A stretch of DNA of 44,130 nucleotides. Source: Sporolactobacillus inulinus (GTDB lineage: Bacteria > Bacillota > Bacilli > Bacillales > Sporolactobacillaceae). The notes under the pieces are model-generated. The model saw nothing but the letters and a program-made list of their open reading frames with translations. It did not search any database and had not been told where the DNA came from. Positions 1 to 9,655 of the stretch are shown here, one piece after another (the stretch's first letter is position 1; each line of letters starts with the position of its first letter). The position numbers were made by a program, and so were the translations under genes. The stretch is from positions 1 to 44,130 of the forward strand of contig NZ_BJMS01000030.1 of assembly GCF_006539285.1 (NCBI RefSeq), written 5' to 3'.

Positions 1-94
1 CGCGGGCGGCCCGAGCATCTGCGCGTTGATGCTCAGCCATGACACTGTTTTATTGGTTTAAATACATGGCAAATTCTATACTATCTTACCAGTG

Positions 95-135
95 TAAAAG
101 AAAAACATCTTGCCGCTATCGTTGCGACAAGATGT
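95..135 (-). terminator. Rho-independent terminator of malP
   Basis: On the minus strand a stem built on ACATCTTG and CAAGATGT, with further pairing toward the loop, is followed directly by TTTTTCTTTT. It lies about 40 nt past the malP stop. The first 95 bases of the window show no gene I can support. Confidence 0.85.
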
Positions 136-174
136 TGCACAAGAATGAACGGTTTTAGCCCACTCATTGATTGA

Positions 175-1767
175 TTATTGAATGCCTTTTTTCATGAGCT
201 TCTCAAATTCTTCGCGAACCTGTGGCACAGAAAGGCCAACAATAACTTGGAACGCTTTTCCATGTCGAACAACACCGTGCGCGCCACCCGCTTTGAATGC
301 CGCATCCGGCTGAACGAGAGCCTCATCTTTAACGGTTACACGAAGCCGCGTTGCACAGTTCGTGACGTCTTGAATGTTGTCGAAACCGCCAAGCGCGTCA
401 AGATAGACGGCAGCGGATTCCATGTATCGATTGGTACCTGCTGCTTTGTCGCCTGCTTTTTTATTCTTATAATCCGCTTTGGTGTAAAGCTGCGTTTCCT
501 CATCATCGGCCTCACGACCCGGTGTCGCAAAATTGAACTTAACAATAAGGAAGCGGAACAAGAAAAAGTAGATGACGATGAAGATCAAGCCAATGATCCA
601 TTGAGTTACATAAGTCGTCCAGTGATTGGCAAACAACGGAATCCAGTTCTTTGTTGCCATATCAATGAGCCCGCTGTCCATGCTGCCAACTACACCGAAG
701 AAATACATCGCCGCATCCATGATTCCGCACAGCAATGCGTGAACGATGAACAGCACCGGAGCCGCAAACAAGAACGTAAATTCAAACGGTTCGGTAATTC
801 CTGCCATAATCGCCGTTAGCACCGCAGGAATAAGCAGAGCGAGCACTTTTTTTCTTTTCTCCGGTTTCGCAGTGACATAGAATGCAGCGGCGATGCCAAT
901 CGGCGGCCAAATCTTATCATTACCAAACAGTGCAAACCCGCCGGCTGGGAACAACTCTTTTAGCGGTTTCGTTGATTCAGCGAAACTTTGCATATTGGTA
1001 AGCCAGGCCTTAATAATACCGTCTGGAGTTACTGCCGGCCCATACATGAACGGAAGATAGATAAAGTGATGCAGACCTGTCGGAATCAGCACACGTTCAA
1101 GAAAACTGTAGATAAAAACACCAATGACGCCGGATGAAGCCATGAATACTTGTAGTGATGAAATGCCATGTTGGACCATCGGCCACAGCCAACAAGCCAA
1201 TAAAGAAACGGGAAGCATCACGAAAAAACCAAGCATCACAACAAATGTCGACCCTTGGAAAACGCCGAGCCATTCCGGAAGCTTCACATTAAAGTAGCGA
1301 TTGTGCAGCCAGACAACGATTGCCGAAAGGACAATAGCGCCAAGCACACTTGTATCTAATGTCTTGATTCCGGCAATCATTTTCAAGCCGGTCCCTTGCA
1401 CCTGAGTCGGATCAACATTAAAGTTGATGCCAAACGTCTTCCCCCAAAATCCGAGAATCGTACTGACAAAATAATTGAACGTCAAATAAACAACGATGGA
1501 CTCCATTGCCGCCCGGCCGTTGGCTTCTTTTGCTAAACCAATCGGCAATCCGACAACGAACAATAATTCCATTTGATTGAAGACTGTCCAGCCACCATTT
1601 TGAATAATCGTCCAAAATTTATACCAAAACGTACTTGTATCCGCAATGCCGCCAACGATCATTGGATTGGTCAGCATGATTGATAGTGCCAGGATTAATC
1701 CTGAAAAAGCAAACAACAACACGGGCGTAAACATTGCCCCGCCAAACCGTTGAACTTTTTGCATCAT
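175..1767 (-). CDS. malP: PTS alpha-glucoside (maltose) transporter, EIICB
   Basis: Membrane permease of the phosphotransferase system that imports and phosphorylates an alpha-glucoside such as maltose, giving the 6-phosphate. The 530-residue protein has a hydrophobic EIIC domain (about residues 1-430) and a C-terminal EIIB domain (about 455-530) whose phospho-accepting cysteine is Cys471 in the context TNCATRLR. No EIIA domain is fused, as in B. subtilis MalP/GlvC, so it must take phosphate from a separate glucose-type EIIA; such a gene lies at 5514-6017. The ATG at 1767 sits 8 nt after AGGAGG. It is divergent from malA, whose product hydrolyses the expected transport product, and a perfect cre site overlaps its promoter. 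Exact sugar specificity cannot be read from sequence. Confidence 0.93.
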   Translation of the reverse strand: MMQKVQRFGGAMFTPVLLFAFSGLILALSIMLTNPMIVGGIADTSTFWYKFWTIIQNGGWTVFNQMELLFVVGLPIGLAKEANGRAAMESIVVYLTFNYFVSTILGFWGKTFGINFNVDPTQVQGTGLKMIAGIKTLDTSVLGAIVLSAIVVWLHNRYFNVKLPEWLGVFQGSTFVVMLGFFVMLPVSLLACWLWPMVQHGISSLQVFMASSGVIGVFIYSFLERVLIPTGLHHFIYLPFMYGPAVTPDGIIKAWLTNMQSFAESTKPLKELFPAGGFALFGNDKIWPPIGIAAAFYVTAKPEKRKKVLALLIPAVLTAIMAGITEPFEFTFLFAAPVLFIVHALLCGIMDAAMYFFGVVGSMDSGLIDMATKNWIPLFANHWTTYVTQWIIGLIFIVIYFFLFRFLIVKFNFATPGREADDEETQLYTKADYKNKKAGDKAAGTNRYMESAAVYLDALGGFDNIQDVTNCATRLRVTVKDEALVQPDAAFKAGGAHGVVRHGKAFQVIVGLSVPQVREEFEKLMKKGIQ

Positions 1768-1834
1768 TTGAACCGCCTCCTAATAAGGTTATGAATTCCA
1801 CACAGCGATAATCAATAAGATTCTGAACCCTTTA

Positions 1835-1862
1835 ATCATAATATAAATGTAAACGTTTTCAA
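1835..1862 (-). promoter_or_regulatory. malP promoter with overlapping perfect cre site
   Basis: On the minus strand TTGAAA (1857-1862) is followed by a 16-nt spacer and TATGAT (1835-1840). TGTAAACGTTTTCA at 1848-1861 matches the CcpA cre consensus TGWAANCGNTNWCA at all 14 positions and covers the -35 box and part of the spacer. That placement predicts CcpA repression of malP when a preferred sugar is present (inference from position and family knowledge). Confidence 0.8.
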
Positions 1863-2141
1863 TATTGTTTCGTTAAATGGGGAACAGATCATTGTTAAAG
1901 AGAAAGGGTCCAAGAGTTGGGAATTGTCACAAACTTCTGCGCAGCATTCATAACCGTCTAAAGCCCAGTGTATGAATGGTCGATCGCAGGAGCACTTTTA
2001 TTCATCAATGATTTTCACACAGTGTTTAATGAGATAAAACATGTGCTTCAGGTCTTACCTATACATGAGAATAAACGAAACGTAACATGACCGGTTGTCA
2101 CCGGTGAGAAAATTCCCAGTTGAAGTAACTTTATCCAGAAA

Positions 2142-2202
2142 GAAAAGCGCTTTCCCTAATCATGCAAAACGTATTGTAACCGCTTCAAAAACGTGTAACA
2201 TG
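2142..2202 (+). promoter_or_regulatory. Putative malA promoter region with imperfect cre-like sites
   Basis: Two imperfect cre-like sequences lie upstream of malA: GAAAAGCGCTTTCC (2142-2155, 11 of 14 consensus positions) and TGTAACCGCTTCAA (2174-2187, 12 of 14). TTGTAA and TAACAT separated by 16 nt form a possible promoter there. The rest of the 502-nt malP-malA intergenic region holds a short ACCGGT repeat hairpin near 2090-2105 and nothing else I can name. Confidence 0.4.
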
Positions 2203-2212
2203 AGGGGTGTAG

Positions 2213-3625
<1,413 letters not shown>

Positions 3626-3645
3626 ATCCGATCATTGTCAATTTT

Positions 3646-3683
3646 CGAATACCCTGCTATGATTCTAATTAGCAGGGTATTCG
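3646..3683. terminator. Perfect 13-bp hairpin after malA, terminator-like
   Basis: CGAATACCCTGCT at 3646-3658 and its exact reverse complement at 3671-3683 form a strong hairpin 20 nt after the malA stop. There is no T-run on either side, so it is an atypical intrinsic terminator or an mRNA-stabilising 3' structure. Confidence 0.5.
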
Positions 3684-3695
3684 CGTATCAGGGAC

Positions 3696-3736
3696 AAATG
3701 TTAACCGTTTTCCTTTCATTGAAAACGTTAACATTT
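3696..3736. promoter_or_regulatory. Perfect cre site inside a long inverted repeat before malR
   Basis: TGAAAACGTTAACA at 3720-3733 matches the cre consensus at 14 of 14 positions. It is the right arm of a larger inverted repeat: AAATGTTAAC-C-GTTTTC (3696-3712) mirrors GAAAACGTTAACATTT (3721-3736) with a single extra C in the left arm. Such a paired site between malA and the regulator fits CcpA control, perhaps also binding of the RpiR protein (inference). Confidence 0.75.
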
Positions 3737-3816
3737 AACGTCCACTTCGATCCCCGCTCATTATAAGGAACTTAACAGGCAACAGCGACGGTTCCAAGGA
3801 GACAAGGATCACGACC

Positions 3817-4602
3817 ATGAAACTTGAGATGCTGATCAACAAGAATTACGACCAACTGAACGAAACGGATCTTTCCACGCTGCATTACATTATTGATCAT
3901 AAAAAAGAATGTGCAGCACAAAGCATTACAGAGCTGGCGAAGAGCTGTAAAATCTCAAAATCTTCTATTCTGCGCACAGCTCAGAAACTCGGTTTCTCCG
4001 GTTTCAGTGAATTTAAGTATTCCTTAAAAAATGATTTGGAGCCTGACATGAAGCACGCCATGGATTATATTGAGACGACACTCACAAACATCCAAAAGAC
4101 TATAGACCTATTCAAGAAAACCGATTTAGTGCCCATTTACAAAAAAATACAATCAGCAAAGAATATCTTCGCTTATGGAACCGGGTGGGCGCAGCGCAAT
4201 GCAATCAGTGAACTGGAGCGTAATTTTCTAAACAGCGGGAAAATGATCCACAATCTGGCAGCCAAGCGTGAATTGGAAATGATTGTTCCCTATCTCAATG
4301 AAGAGGATCTTTTAATTATTATTTCACTGAGCGGCGATATCTCAGATATTATCAAAATCGTTCGTTTTCTCAGTGTAAAGCGTGTTCCGATACTCTCCAT
4401 TACCAATACACGGTTTGATCGCAATGAATTAGCAAATCTTGTACCGTACAATCTCTATTTTCTTGCAACCGATTACCCGATTCATAAGACGATGCATGTC
4501 TCGGAGGATCCGACGTCTTTAGCTGCATTATCAGTCCTTTGTGAAGCATTCTTTTTTGATTACGTCAAACAAATCTCGACTAAGGATGGTGATATGAAAT
4601 GA
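3817..4602 (+). CDS. malR: RpiR-family regulator of maltose genes
   Basis: DNA-binding regulator of 261 residues with the RpiR layout: an N-terminal helix-turn-helix domain (about 1-75, including LAKSCKISKSSILRTAQKLG) and a C-terminal SIS phosphosugar-binding domain (about 110-240, with a YGTGWAQRNA segment and an IISLSGDISD segment). B. subtilis MalR (GlvR/YfiA) belongs to this family and activates malA-malR-malP, so a maltose-6-phosphate-responsive role is likely here. It sits behind malA, is preceded by a perfect cre site in an inverted repeat, and its stop codon overlaps the next start (ATGA). The gene symbol follows the B. subtilis locus and rests on family and position. Confidence 0.82.
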   Translation: MKLEMLINKNYDQLNETDLSTLHYIIDHKKECAAQSITELAKSCKISKSSILRTAQKLGFSGFSEFKYSLKNDLEPDMKHAMDYIETTLTNIQKTIDLFKKTDLVPIYKKIQSAKNIFAYGTGWAQRNAISELERNFLNSGKMIHNLAAKRELEMIVPYLNEEDLLIIISLSGDISDIIKIVRFLSVKRVPILSITNTRFDRNELANLVPYNLYFLATDYPIHKTMHVSEDPTSLAALSVLCEAFFFDYVKQISTKDGDMK

Positions 4603-5096
4603 AGCAGAGAATCCGAAACTTGCTGATGATTCACCTGTCGTTTAAAAAGTTGTATGGTTATCTGACTGCTTTTACTTTGGTTCTGCCTTTCCTTTACATT
4701 GCCTATCTTCTTTTGACGATGGTACGAAGCAAGACCGATTTTCAAACACTCTTGCTCACCCATCCGCTCTATTCGGTAATGTTTCTCGCAGTTATGCTGA
4801 ACCTGCTGTGGGGGTACCTCCTGTTCCGGCTGACACAAGAATTTAGCCATGCGCAGGGCAGGAACTATACGTATGCGCTCTTGGTTCTCTTTTCAATCAG
4901 TCAACTTCTGGTTGGCAATATTGTAATCGCTATCATGTCCGCTTTTGTCATGCTGCATTCAGAGGCGCGTCTGAGCGATGGATTTAATCGTCGTAATCTG
5001 CTGCACTACCGCCTTTATTCAGCATCAGCAGCAGGATTGATCCTTCTTTCTCTGTTTTGCAGTTTCGCCTTGATCCGGCTGACCTTTTTTGCTTAG
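4599..5096 (+). CDS. Four-helix membrane protein of unknown function
   Basis: A 165-residue hydrophobic protein that I do not recognise. About four membrane-spanning stretches are visible (roughly residues 22-42, 55-78, 90-115 and 140-163). The start overlaps the malR stop by ATGA, with an AAGGATGG site upstream, so the two are probably translationally coupled. The coupling to an RpiR regulator suggests a linked role, but no function can be assigned. After it come about 400 nt of repeats. Confidence 0.7.
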   Translation: MKQRIRNLLMIHLSFKKLYGYLTAFTLVLPFLYIAYLLLTMVRSKTDFQTLLLTHPLYSVMFLAVMLNLLWGYLLFRLTQEFSHAQGRNYTYALLVLFSISQLLVGNIVIAIMSAFVMLHSEARLSDGFNRRNLLHYRLYSASAAGLILLSLFCSFALIRLTFFA

Positions 5097-5107
5097 TCCA
5101 GTCCTTA

Positions 5108-5169
5108 CTCCCGCTGTGATGTGTGGATTTGTATTTTCACGGTGCTGCTTTCGACACTTCAGCTGCTCG
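5108..5169. repeat. 62-bp repeat, copy A
   Basis: Starts CTCCCGCTGTGATGTG and ends CTTCAGCTGCTCG. A second copy in the same orientation at 5362-5423 differs at one position only (T to G at base 22 of the unit). Confidence 0.9.
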
Positions 5170-5265
5170 CTTGCCGCGGGCGATCCGGGAGCCTCCTCAG
5201 ACATGCCATTACCTGCGGGGTCTCCCCTGGCTCGCGGTTCCCGCGGGCGTCTCGCGCTTACGTGT
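5170..5265. repeat. GC-rich imperfect palindromic intergenic element
   Basis: Directly after repeat copy A is a GC-rich stretch with inverted pieces: CCGCGGGCG near 5174 against CCCGCGGGCG near 5240, and CCGGGAGCC near 5185 against GGCTCGCGG near 5229. Its look resembles the repeated GC-rich intergenic palindromes I know from Bacillaceae genomes. The resemblance is from memory; no search was run. No gene of more than a few tens of codons is supported between 5097 and 5513. Confidence 0.55.
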
Positions 5266-5361
5266 CTTAAGAATTGATTTGTTGGAGGAATGGTGTATGT
5301 CCCGAGCATTCAACATCATAGGCTTTCAGATTTTGTAAGGGAAACTGAGCAAAGTCCGATC

Positions 5362-5423
5362 CTCCCGCTGTGATGTGTGGATGTGTATTTTCACGGTGCT
5401 GCTTTCGACACTTCAGCTGCTCG
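5362..5423. repeat. 62-bp repeat, copy B
   Basis: Same 62-bp unit as at 5108-5169, 254 bp downstream, 61 of 62 bases identical. Sequence after it differs from that after copy A. Confidence 0.9.
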
Positions 5424-5513
5424 GGAGTCTGGGCGGCGGTGCGTTGGATTCACAACCCTTTTGGTTCTGTCAAAAAATTAGATACATTTTTTACTTTATA
5501 AGGAGTGATTGAT

Positions 5514-6017
5514 ATGTTTGGTAAATTATTTCAAAAGCAAACGGTTAAAGAAGAAAAGGTTTATGCACCCATTTCGGGTCAGTCACAGATGGTCACGGAT
5601 GTTCCGGATCCGGTTTTCTCTGAAAAAATGATGGGTGAAGGGATGGCGGTTACTCCGGATATTCGCACACATACCGTCGTCGCACCGATTGACGGCGAAG
5701 TCATTCAACTCGCGTCAACCAAACACGCATTTGGCATTCGTTCGAAGTTGGGTGAAGAAATTCTTGTGCACATCGGACTAGACACGGTAGAGCTCAATGG
5801 TGAGGGCTTTGAAAATCTGGTCAAGGTCGGCGATAAAGTCAAGGTCGGCCAACCGGTGATGAAAGTCGATTTTGATTTCATCAGCAAGCAAGGAAAAGGG
5901 ATCGTTGTTCCGATTGTGATTACGAATACGGCTGAAGATAAATTTTCCTTTGAATGGTCGGAATTAACCCAGGTCAAAGCCGGGGAATCCGTACTCTTTA
6001 CATCGACACTTAAGTAA
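5514..6017 (+). CDS. PTS glucose-type EIIA protein
   Basis: Stand-alone EIIA domain of the glucose family (167 residues), which takes phosphate from HPr and passes it to an EIIB. His86 in VHIGLDTV is the expected phosphorylation site, and His71 in KHAFG is the supporting active-site histidine. The ATG at 5514 is chosen over an in-frame GTG at 5505 because AGGAG (5501-5505) lies 8 nt before it and overlaps the GTG. MalP (175-1767) lacks an EIIA domain, so this soluble protein is the natural phosphate donor for it (inference from family and location). TTGGTT and TACATT 16 nt apart at 5461-5488 are a weak promoter candidate. Confidence 0.92.
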   Translation: MFGKLFQKQTVKEEKVYAPISGQSQMVTDVPDPVFSEKMMGEGMAVTPDIRTHTVVAPIDGEVIQLASTKHAFGIRSKLGEEILVHIGLDTVELNGEGFENLVKVGDKVKVGQPVMKVDFDFISKQGKGIVVPIVITNTAEDKFSFEWSELTQVKAGESVLFTSTLK

Positions 6018-6059
6018 AAAGCTCAGCCATGCATCAGAAAAATAATGAGGAGTGTTACT

Positions 6060-6914
6060 GTGAAGCTAGTCGCGATTGATCTGGACGGAACGCTATTGAA
6101 CAAGGATCATCGAATCAGTGACGAAAACATGAATGCACTTTCCGCGGCGTCCGAACATCATCTTGTTGCGATTGCAACCGGGCGGGCAGTCATGGATGTT
6201 CAGGCAATGCTTGGCGGACGCGTAAGCCTGCCGGTGATTGCATCAAATGGGGCAACCATTTTTGATCACAGCGGCCAATTGCTAAGCGAGACGCCCCTAT
6301 CCCAAGAAACTGCCGAACAATTGATTGCGTACGCGGAAAACCATCGCCTCTACTATGAAGCGACAACCGCCCATCATTTGCTAATTCCTTTCGATGGAAA
6401 GCAGATTATCCGCGAAGAACTGGACGCGAGCGATAAGCGGCTGTCAAAGGAAAGCGCGCAAAAGGCATGGGCACGAGCGGAGGTGCAGTTTGCTCAAGCA
6501 GGCTGGCAGCCACGTTCAGAGATCCGTTCGCTCATCCGCAGTGGTCACGCGGTTTATAAATTGCTCTTTTTTTCCTTTAATAAGCATGTTCTTGCTGAGC
6601 TTAGGGAACAGTTTGTTGACCAAGCAGATTTGTCGTGCACCTATTCACTCGGTTATACGTTGGAGTTCAACTCAAGTAAAAGCGACAAGGGCAAGGGCAT
6701 TCACCAGCTAGCCAAGCATTATGGGATCAATCAGAAGGATACCATTGTCATTGGAGACAGTGATAACGATCTGCCCATGTTTCATGCGGCTGCAACACGA
6801 GTTGCCATGGGCAATGCCATTGCCTCGATCAAAGAAATCAGCTCTTTTGTCACGCTCGATTGCAATCATCACGGCGTCGCCTATAGTCTGAAGAATCAGC
6901 TGGAATTGTATTAA
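6060..6914 (+). CDS. Cof-type HAD-superfamily phosphatase
   Basis: Cytoplasmic hydrolase of 284 residues in the Cof (type IIB) branch of the HAD superfamily, which usually removes phosphate from sugar phosphates or small phosphorylated metabolites. Motif I is DLDGTLL near the N-terminus with the nucleophile and acid aspartates, motif III is the lysine in SKSDKGKG, and motif IV is GDSDNDLPMF. The GTG at 6060 is preferred to the ATG at 6045 because GAGGAG at 6047-6052 would overlap the ATG but is 7 nt before the GTG. It follows the EIIA gene by 42 nt and ends at a strong terminator, so the two probably form an operon and its substrate may be a sugar phosphate. Confidence 0.88.
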   Translation: MKLVAIDLDGTLLNKDHRISDENMNALSAASEHHLVAIATGRAVMDVQAMLGGRVSLPVIASNGATIFDHSGQLLSETPLSQETAEQLIAYAENHRLYYEATTAHHLLIPFDGKQIIREELDASDKRLSKESAQKAWARAEVQFAQAGWQPRSEIRSLIRSGHAVYKLLFFSFNKHVLAELREQFVDQADLSCTYSLGYTLEFNSSKSDKGKGIHQLAKHYGINQKDTIVIGDSDNDLPMFHAAATRVAMGNAIASIKEISSFVTLDCNHHGVAYSLKNQLELY

Positions 6915-6917
6915 AGC

Positions 6918-6970
6918 AAAATGGAAAACGGCCACTCGCAAACTCAGTGAATGGTCGTTTTCCATTTTAT
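6918..6970 (+). terminator. Terminator after the HAD gene
   Basis: AAAATGGAAAACG pairs with CGTTTTCCATTTT (17-bp arms in all, loop about 17 nt), starting 4 nt after the stop codon. The U-rich right arm and A-rich left arm would let it work in both directions. The next 150 nt hold only a small GATCAC/GTGATC hairpin near 7090. Confidence 0.85.
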
Positions 6971-7126
6971 TAATTGAATTTTTCAATGACCCAAGAATTT
7001 TACACAGACCGGATTTGGCACAGCTATCGAATTTTGCAGCTCTGTTAATCATCCCGTTACCACATTCAGGCCGGTTCGTGCAATAATCGGATCACTTTCG
7101 AGAATACGTGATCATGATAATCCGGT

Positions 7127-7720
7127 TTAGTTCACCACAAGTGCTCTGCGACCCATAGCATCATATATTTTAATAAATTTCTTTCGTTCCACGGTAACAT
7201 CTTTGCCGCTCCGTTCTGTGGATTCACAGTCATTGAAATAAACAGAATGGCCATCAGATCCGGTGACAACAATGCAGTGCAACGGTCTCGGTGCGAAGAT
7301 ACTTTTGCCTGCGGGTGTGTACCAATATCTGAGAATCGGCATTTCGTGTGAAATCGTAAACCAGACAAGCACCGGCTTACCGCGGTTCACATAGTCTTCG
7401 ATTACGCTGAAGTCTGCCCCATAGAGTGCCACCCCACCGCTCCGGTATTGGTCGAGCACCTGCTTCAAAGGATTCGGATTGATGGTTATGCCATCACCGT
7501 ACGGATCGCCGACAAAACCAGCTTCCGGATCGCCCCAAGTCTTGATCGTTCCCTTCTCATCTCGCGTTAATGGGGTCGCATCCCGCGGCATTTGTGCCAC
7601 AATTTTTTCTTTATCCACGTTAATGCCGTAGTAGTGCAGTGCCATGGTTAAGGCAACCGCCTCGCAACCGGTCGGTAGTTCCGGTCTTTGTTTGATTAAG
7701 GGTACATCCAATTGATTCAT
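7127..7720 (-). CDS. C39-like cysteine peptidase family protein
   Basis: A 197-residue protein with the papain-like C39 peptidase pattern: Cys19 in LPTGCEAVALTMAL, a histidine in RPLHCIVVTG near residue 147, and an Asp/Asn group in YFNDCES shortly after. These are the nucleophile, base and orienting residues of the Peptidase_C39_2 group (B. subtilis YvpB type). No signal peptide or membrane segment is present, so it seems cytoplasmic or exported by an unknown route, unlike many relatives. The ATG at 7720 is preferred to a GTG at 7729 because AAGGAAG lies 8 nt before it and touches the GTG. The substrate is unknown. Confidence 0.72.
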   Translation of the reverse strand: MNQLDVPLIKQRPELPTGCEAVALTMALHYYGINVDKEKIVAQMPRDATPLTRDEKGTIKTWGDPEAGFVGDPYGDGITINPNPLKQVLDQYRSGGVALYGADFSVIEDYVNRGKPVLVWFTISHEMPILRYWYTPAGKSIFAPRPLHCIVVTGSDGHSVYFNDCESTERSGKDVTVERKKFIKIYDAMGRRALVVN

Positions 7721-7819
7721 AATGGTCACTTCCTTATCTGTACCTATCGATTCTTTGAGAATTTCATTGAAATGATCGATTCATCGCGTCTCGATCGAAA
7801 CGCTTCGTGCAACGCTAAA

Positions 7820-8011
7820 TTATTCTGTAGAATCTTTCCCTTTTACTGGAAACAAAAAGAAATAGAGCAGCGCGGCGAACAAAAGCCAGTTTACCGGCCT
7901 AAATAGATTGTAATAGGCAATATGCGTTCGAAAACCAAACAGAAGATCGCCGATTGTAAGCAGTATCAAATAAAAAATAAGTGCTTTCAGTGCCGTTTTT
8001 ATTGTGTCCAA
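7820..8011 (-). CDS. Small two-helix membrane protein, unknown
   Basis: About 63 residues with two hydrophobic segments separated by a short polar stretch (a segment around TALKALIFYLILLTIGDLL, then NWLLFAALLYFFLF). I do not recognise it. A TTG at 8011 is chosen because GAGGGG lies 9 nt upstream; an upstream TTG at 8041 has no ribosome site. It lies between the C39-like gene and the 422-residue protein, all on the minus strand. Confidence 0.55.
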   Translation of the reverse strand: MDTIKTALKALIFYLILLTIGDLLFGFRTHIAYYNLFRPVNWLLFAALLYFFLFPVKGKDSTE

Positions 8012-8070
8012 AAGTCTTGTCCCCTCGTGTTTGTTTTTCAAAATTCAATTAAAAGATGACGTGATTCAAT

Positions 8071-9339
8071 TTAAAGCGCATCTAGTGTGAAGACTTTGCC
8101 GTTTGATGCATCCACACCACACCGGCAGTCTAATTTTCCGCAAAGCATAAATTGATGTGCGTTCCGATCGCAGACGTAATAGGGCTCAAGCTCCAGCAGC
8201 GGTGCAAGCTTCTCATAGGCTTGCTCTTTTGTAAGCGTCCTCCCTGCAGATGGTTGAAATCCCATAATTGAATCAATCATGAGCTTATTGTCGATAAAAT
8301 TGCAGACAGAAAGGCTCAATCGGTCTAAAAAGATGACTAGTTTTCTTTGAAGGATGAAACCGGATTGCTGCGTGCGTCTGAGCACTGCGTGAATGTATCC
8401 TTTATCCCGATAGATCTGTTTTAGCGTCCATTTCCCAGAATCATCGGGATACTTCTGACTTAAAAACGCCTGTACGGATGTGACGCAACGTTCTTGTTCG
8501 GACAATGTCATTCGCTGCGCATCCGGACTCGGTTCCCCGGAGAATGCTTGCTCGCTTGTAATCGTTTCGGTGAGCTGAATTTCTTTTTCTTCGAACGCCT
8601 TTCCTGCATACGGTGCTTCCCAGAACATCACTTGATTGCGTGCAATGTATGGTTTCTCGAGCAGCACGCTCTGATAAGGAATAATCTCCTGCTCCGTATT
8701 GGAAACAAACGTTTCTTCAACTGCATAAAGCGGCACCATTTTTTCATGCTCGACCATTGGTGCGTTGAAGAAGGATAGCTGTTTTTTTGCTAGATTCCCC
8801 AGTTTTTCAAGATTAAGCGCATAGACCTCCTTCTTTATTTGAGTCTTATCCGGGTGCCTCGTATTGTTCGTGAATGTGAGTAAACGTCCCGCCGCATCCC
8901 ATTGAATTTCTAGATCACCTGGTGGAAACAGCTTGATGCCATCGATGCATTCATAGAAATAGAGATGCCCTTTCTCTTCCTTTTCCAATTGAAAGTGACG
9001 TCCGTAAGTAAGCCCAGTTTCTTTTTCAACCCAGTTAATGATCGCTTTATGATCTCGGCTGTCAAAGCCGATTCCATTTGCGAAAGAGTGATCCTCGACA
9101 AAGATGATGCTCTTGATTTTTCTTGTCGTGACGTCTATCTCGGCAACCGCTGTTCCGGCAGGGTTTAAGTCCTCATCAGAACCCGCTGCATGATTGGGCA
9201 GCCACTCCATTGACAGACTGTAGACCGTCTCATTAAAAAGAGTAACTTGCCGGTAAAATTGATGCGTTTTTAACACATACTGATCCAGTCCGAACTTTTC
9301 TTGCACAAAATCAATGAGCGCCCTGGTTCGTGTATCCAT
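8071..9339 (-). CDS. Uncharacterised protein, YcdB/PepSY-like repeats (tentative)
   Basis: A soluble-looking 422-residue protein without signal peptide or membrane segment. Its C-terminal part holds a segment with LTKEQAYEKLAPLLELEPYY followed by a strand-rich stretch ending in an ASNGKVFTLDAL tail, similar in style to the helix-plus-sheet repeats of YcdB/YcdC and PepSY proteins; an earlier segment (ISEVDV-like strand followed by KAIINWVEKETGL) may be another repeat. That similarity is my reading by eye, and no function follows from it. The ATG at 9339 is preceded by a weak GAAGGGGTGAGGGG stretch. The 316 nt between this gene and the next one, which is divergent, contain no further gene that I can support. 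Confidence 0.6.
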   Translation of the reverse strand: MDTRTRALIDFVQEKFGLDQYVLKTHQFYRQVTLFNETVYSLSMEWLPNHAAGSDEDLNPAGTAVAEIDVTTRKIKSIIFVEDHSFANGIGFDSRDHKAIINWVEKETGLTYGRHFQLEKEEKGHLYFYECIDGIKLFPPGDLEIQWDAAGRLLTFTNNTRHPDKTQIKKEVYALNLEKLGNLAKKQLSFFNAPMVEHEKMVPLYAVEETFVSNTEQEIIPYQSVLLEKPYIARNQVMFWEAPYAGKAFEEKEIQLTETITSEQAFSGEPSPDAQRMTLSEQERCVTSVQAFLSQKYPDDSGKWTLKQIYRDKGYIHAVLRRTQQSGFILQRKLVIFLDRLSLSVCNFIDNKLMIDSIMGFQPSAGRTLTKEQAYEKLAPLLELEPYYVCDRNAHQFMLCGKLDCRCGVDASNGKVFTLDAL

Positions 9340-9655
9340 CCCCTCACCCCTTCAGCGAAACACTTTTTATTCATGATACCATACACAAGGCATGCTGGGA
9401 TGGTCCTCAGGTAACGGGTGATTGTTTATCTTTGAAACTATTTGTAAACACTAGACGTAGTAAAATGGTAGCGGTTCTCGTTCTTGCTTTTTGATTGGAA
9501 TCACGCTATAAAAAAGAATGAGCCATAGTTTATTCATTTTGTGTTATTCATCGTTTCTAAGACGCATGAAAGACGGCGCGTTCCTGCTTCATATTTCTGA
9601 AAAAGGGAATAGATGAATGAAGACTAAATTGTTATTGATCTGGGAGTGACTGTTT

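Noticed and set aside
178-819. 213-codon plus-strand ORF antisense to malP
   Set aside because: Lies wholly within malP on the opposite strand, has no family resemblance or ribosome site; it is a by-product of malP codon use.
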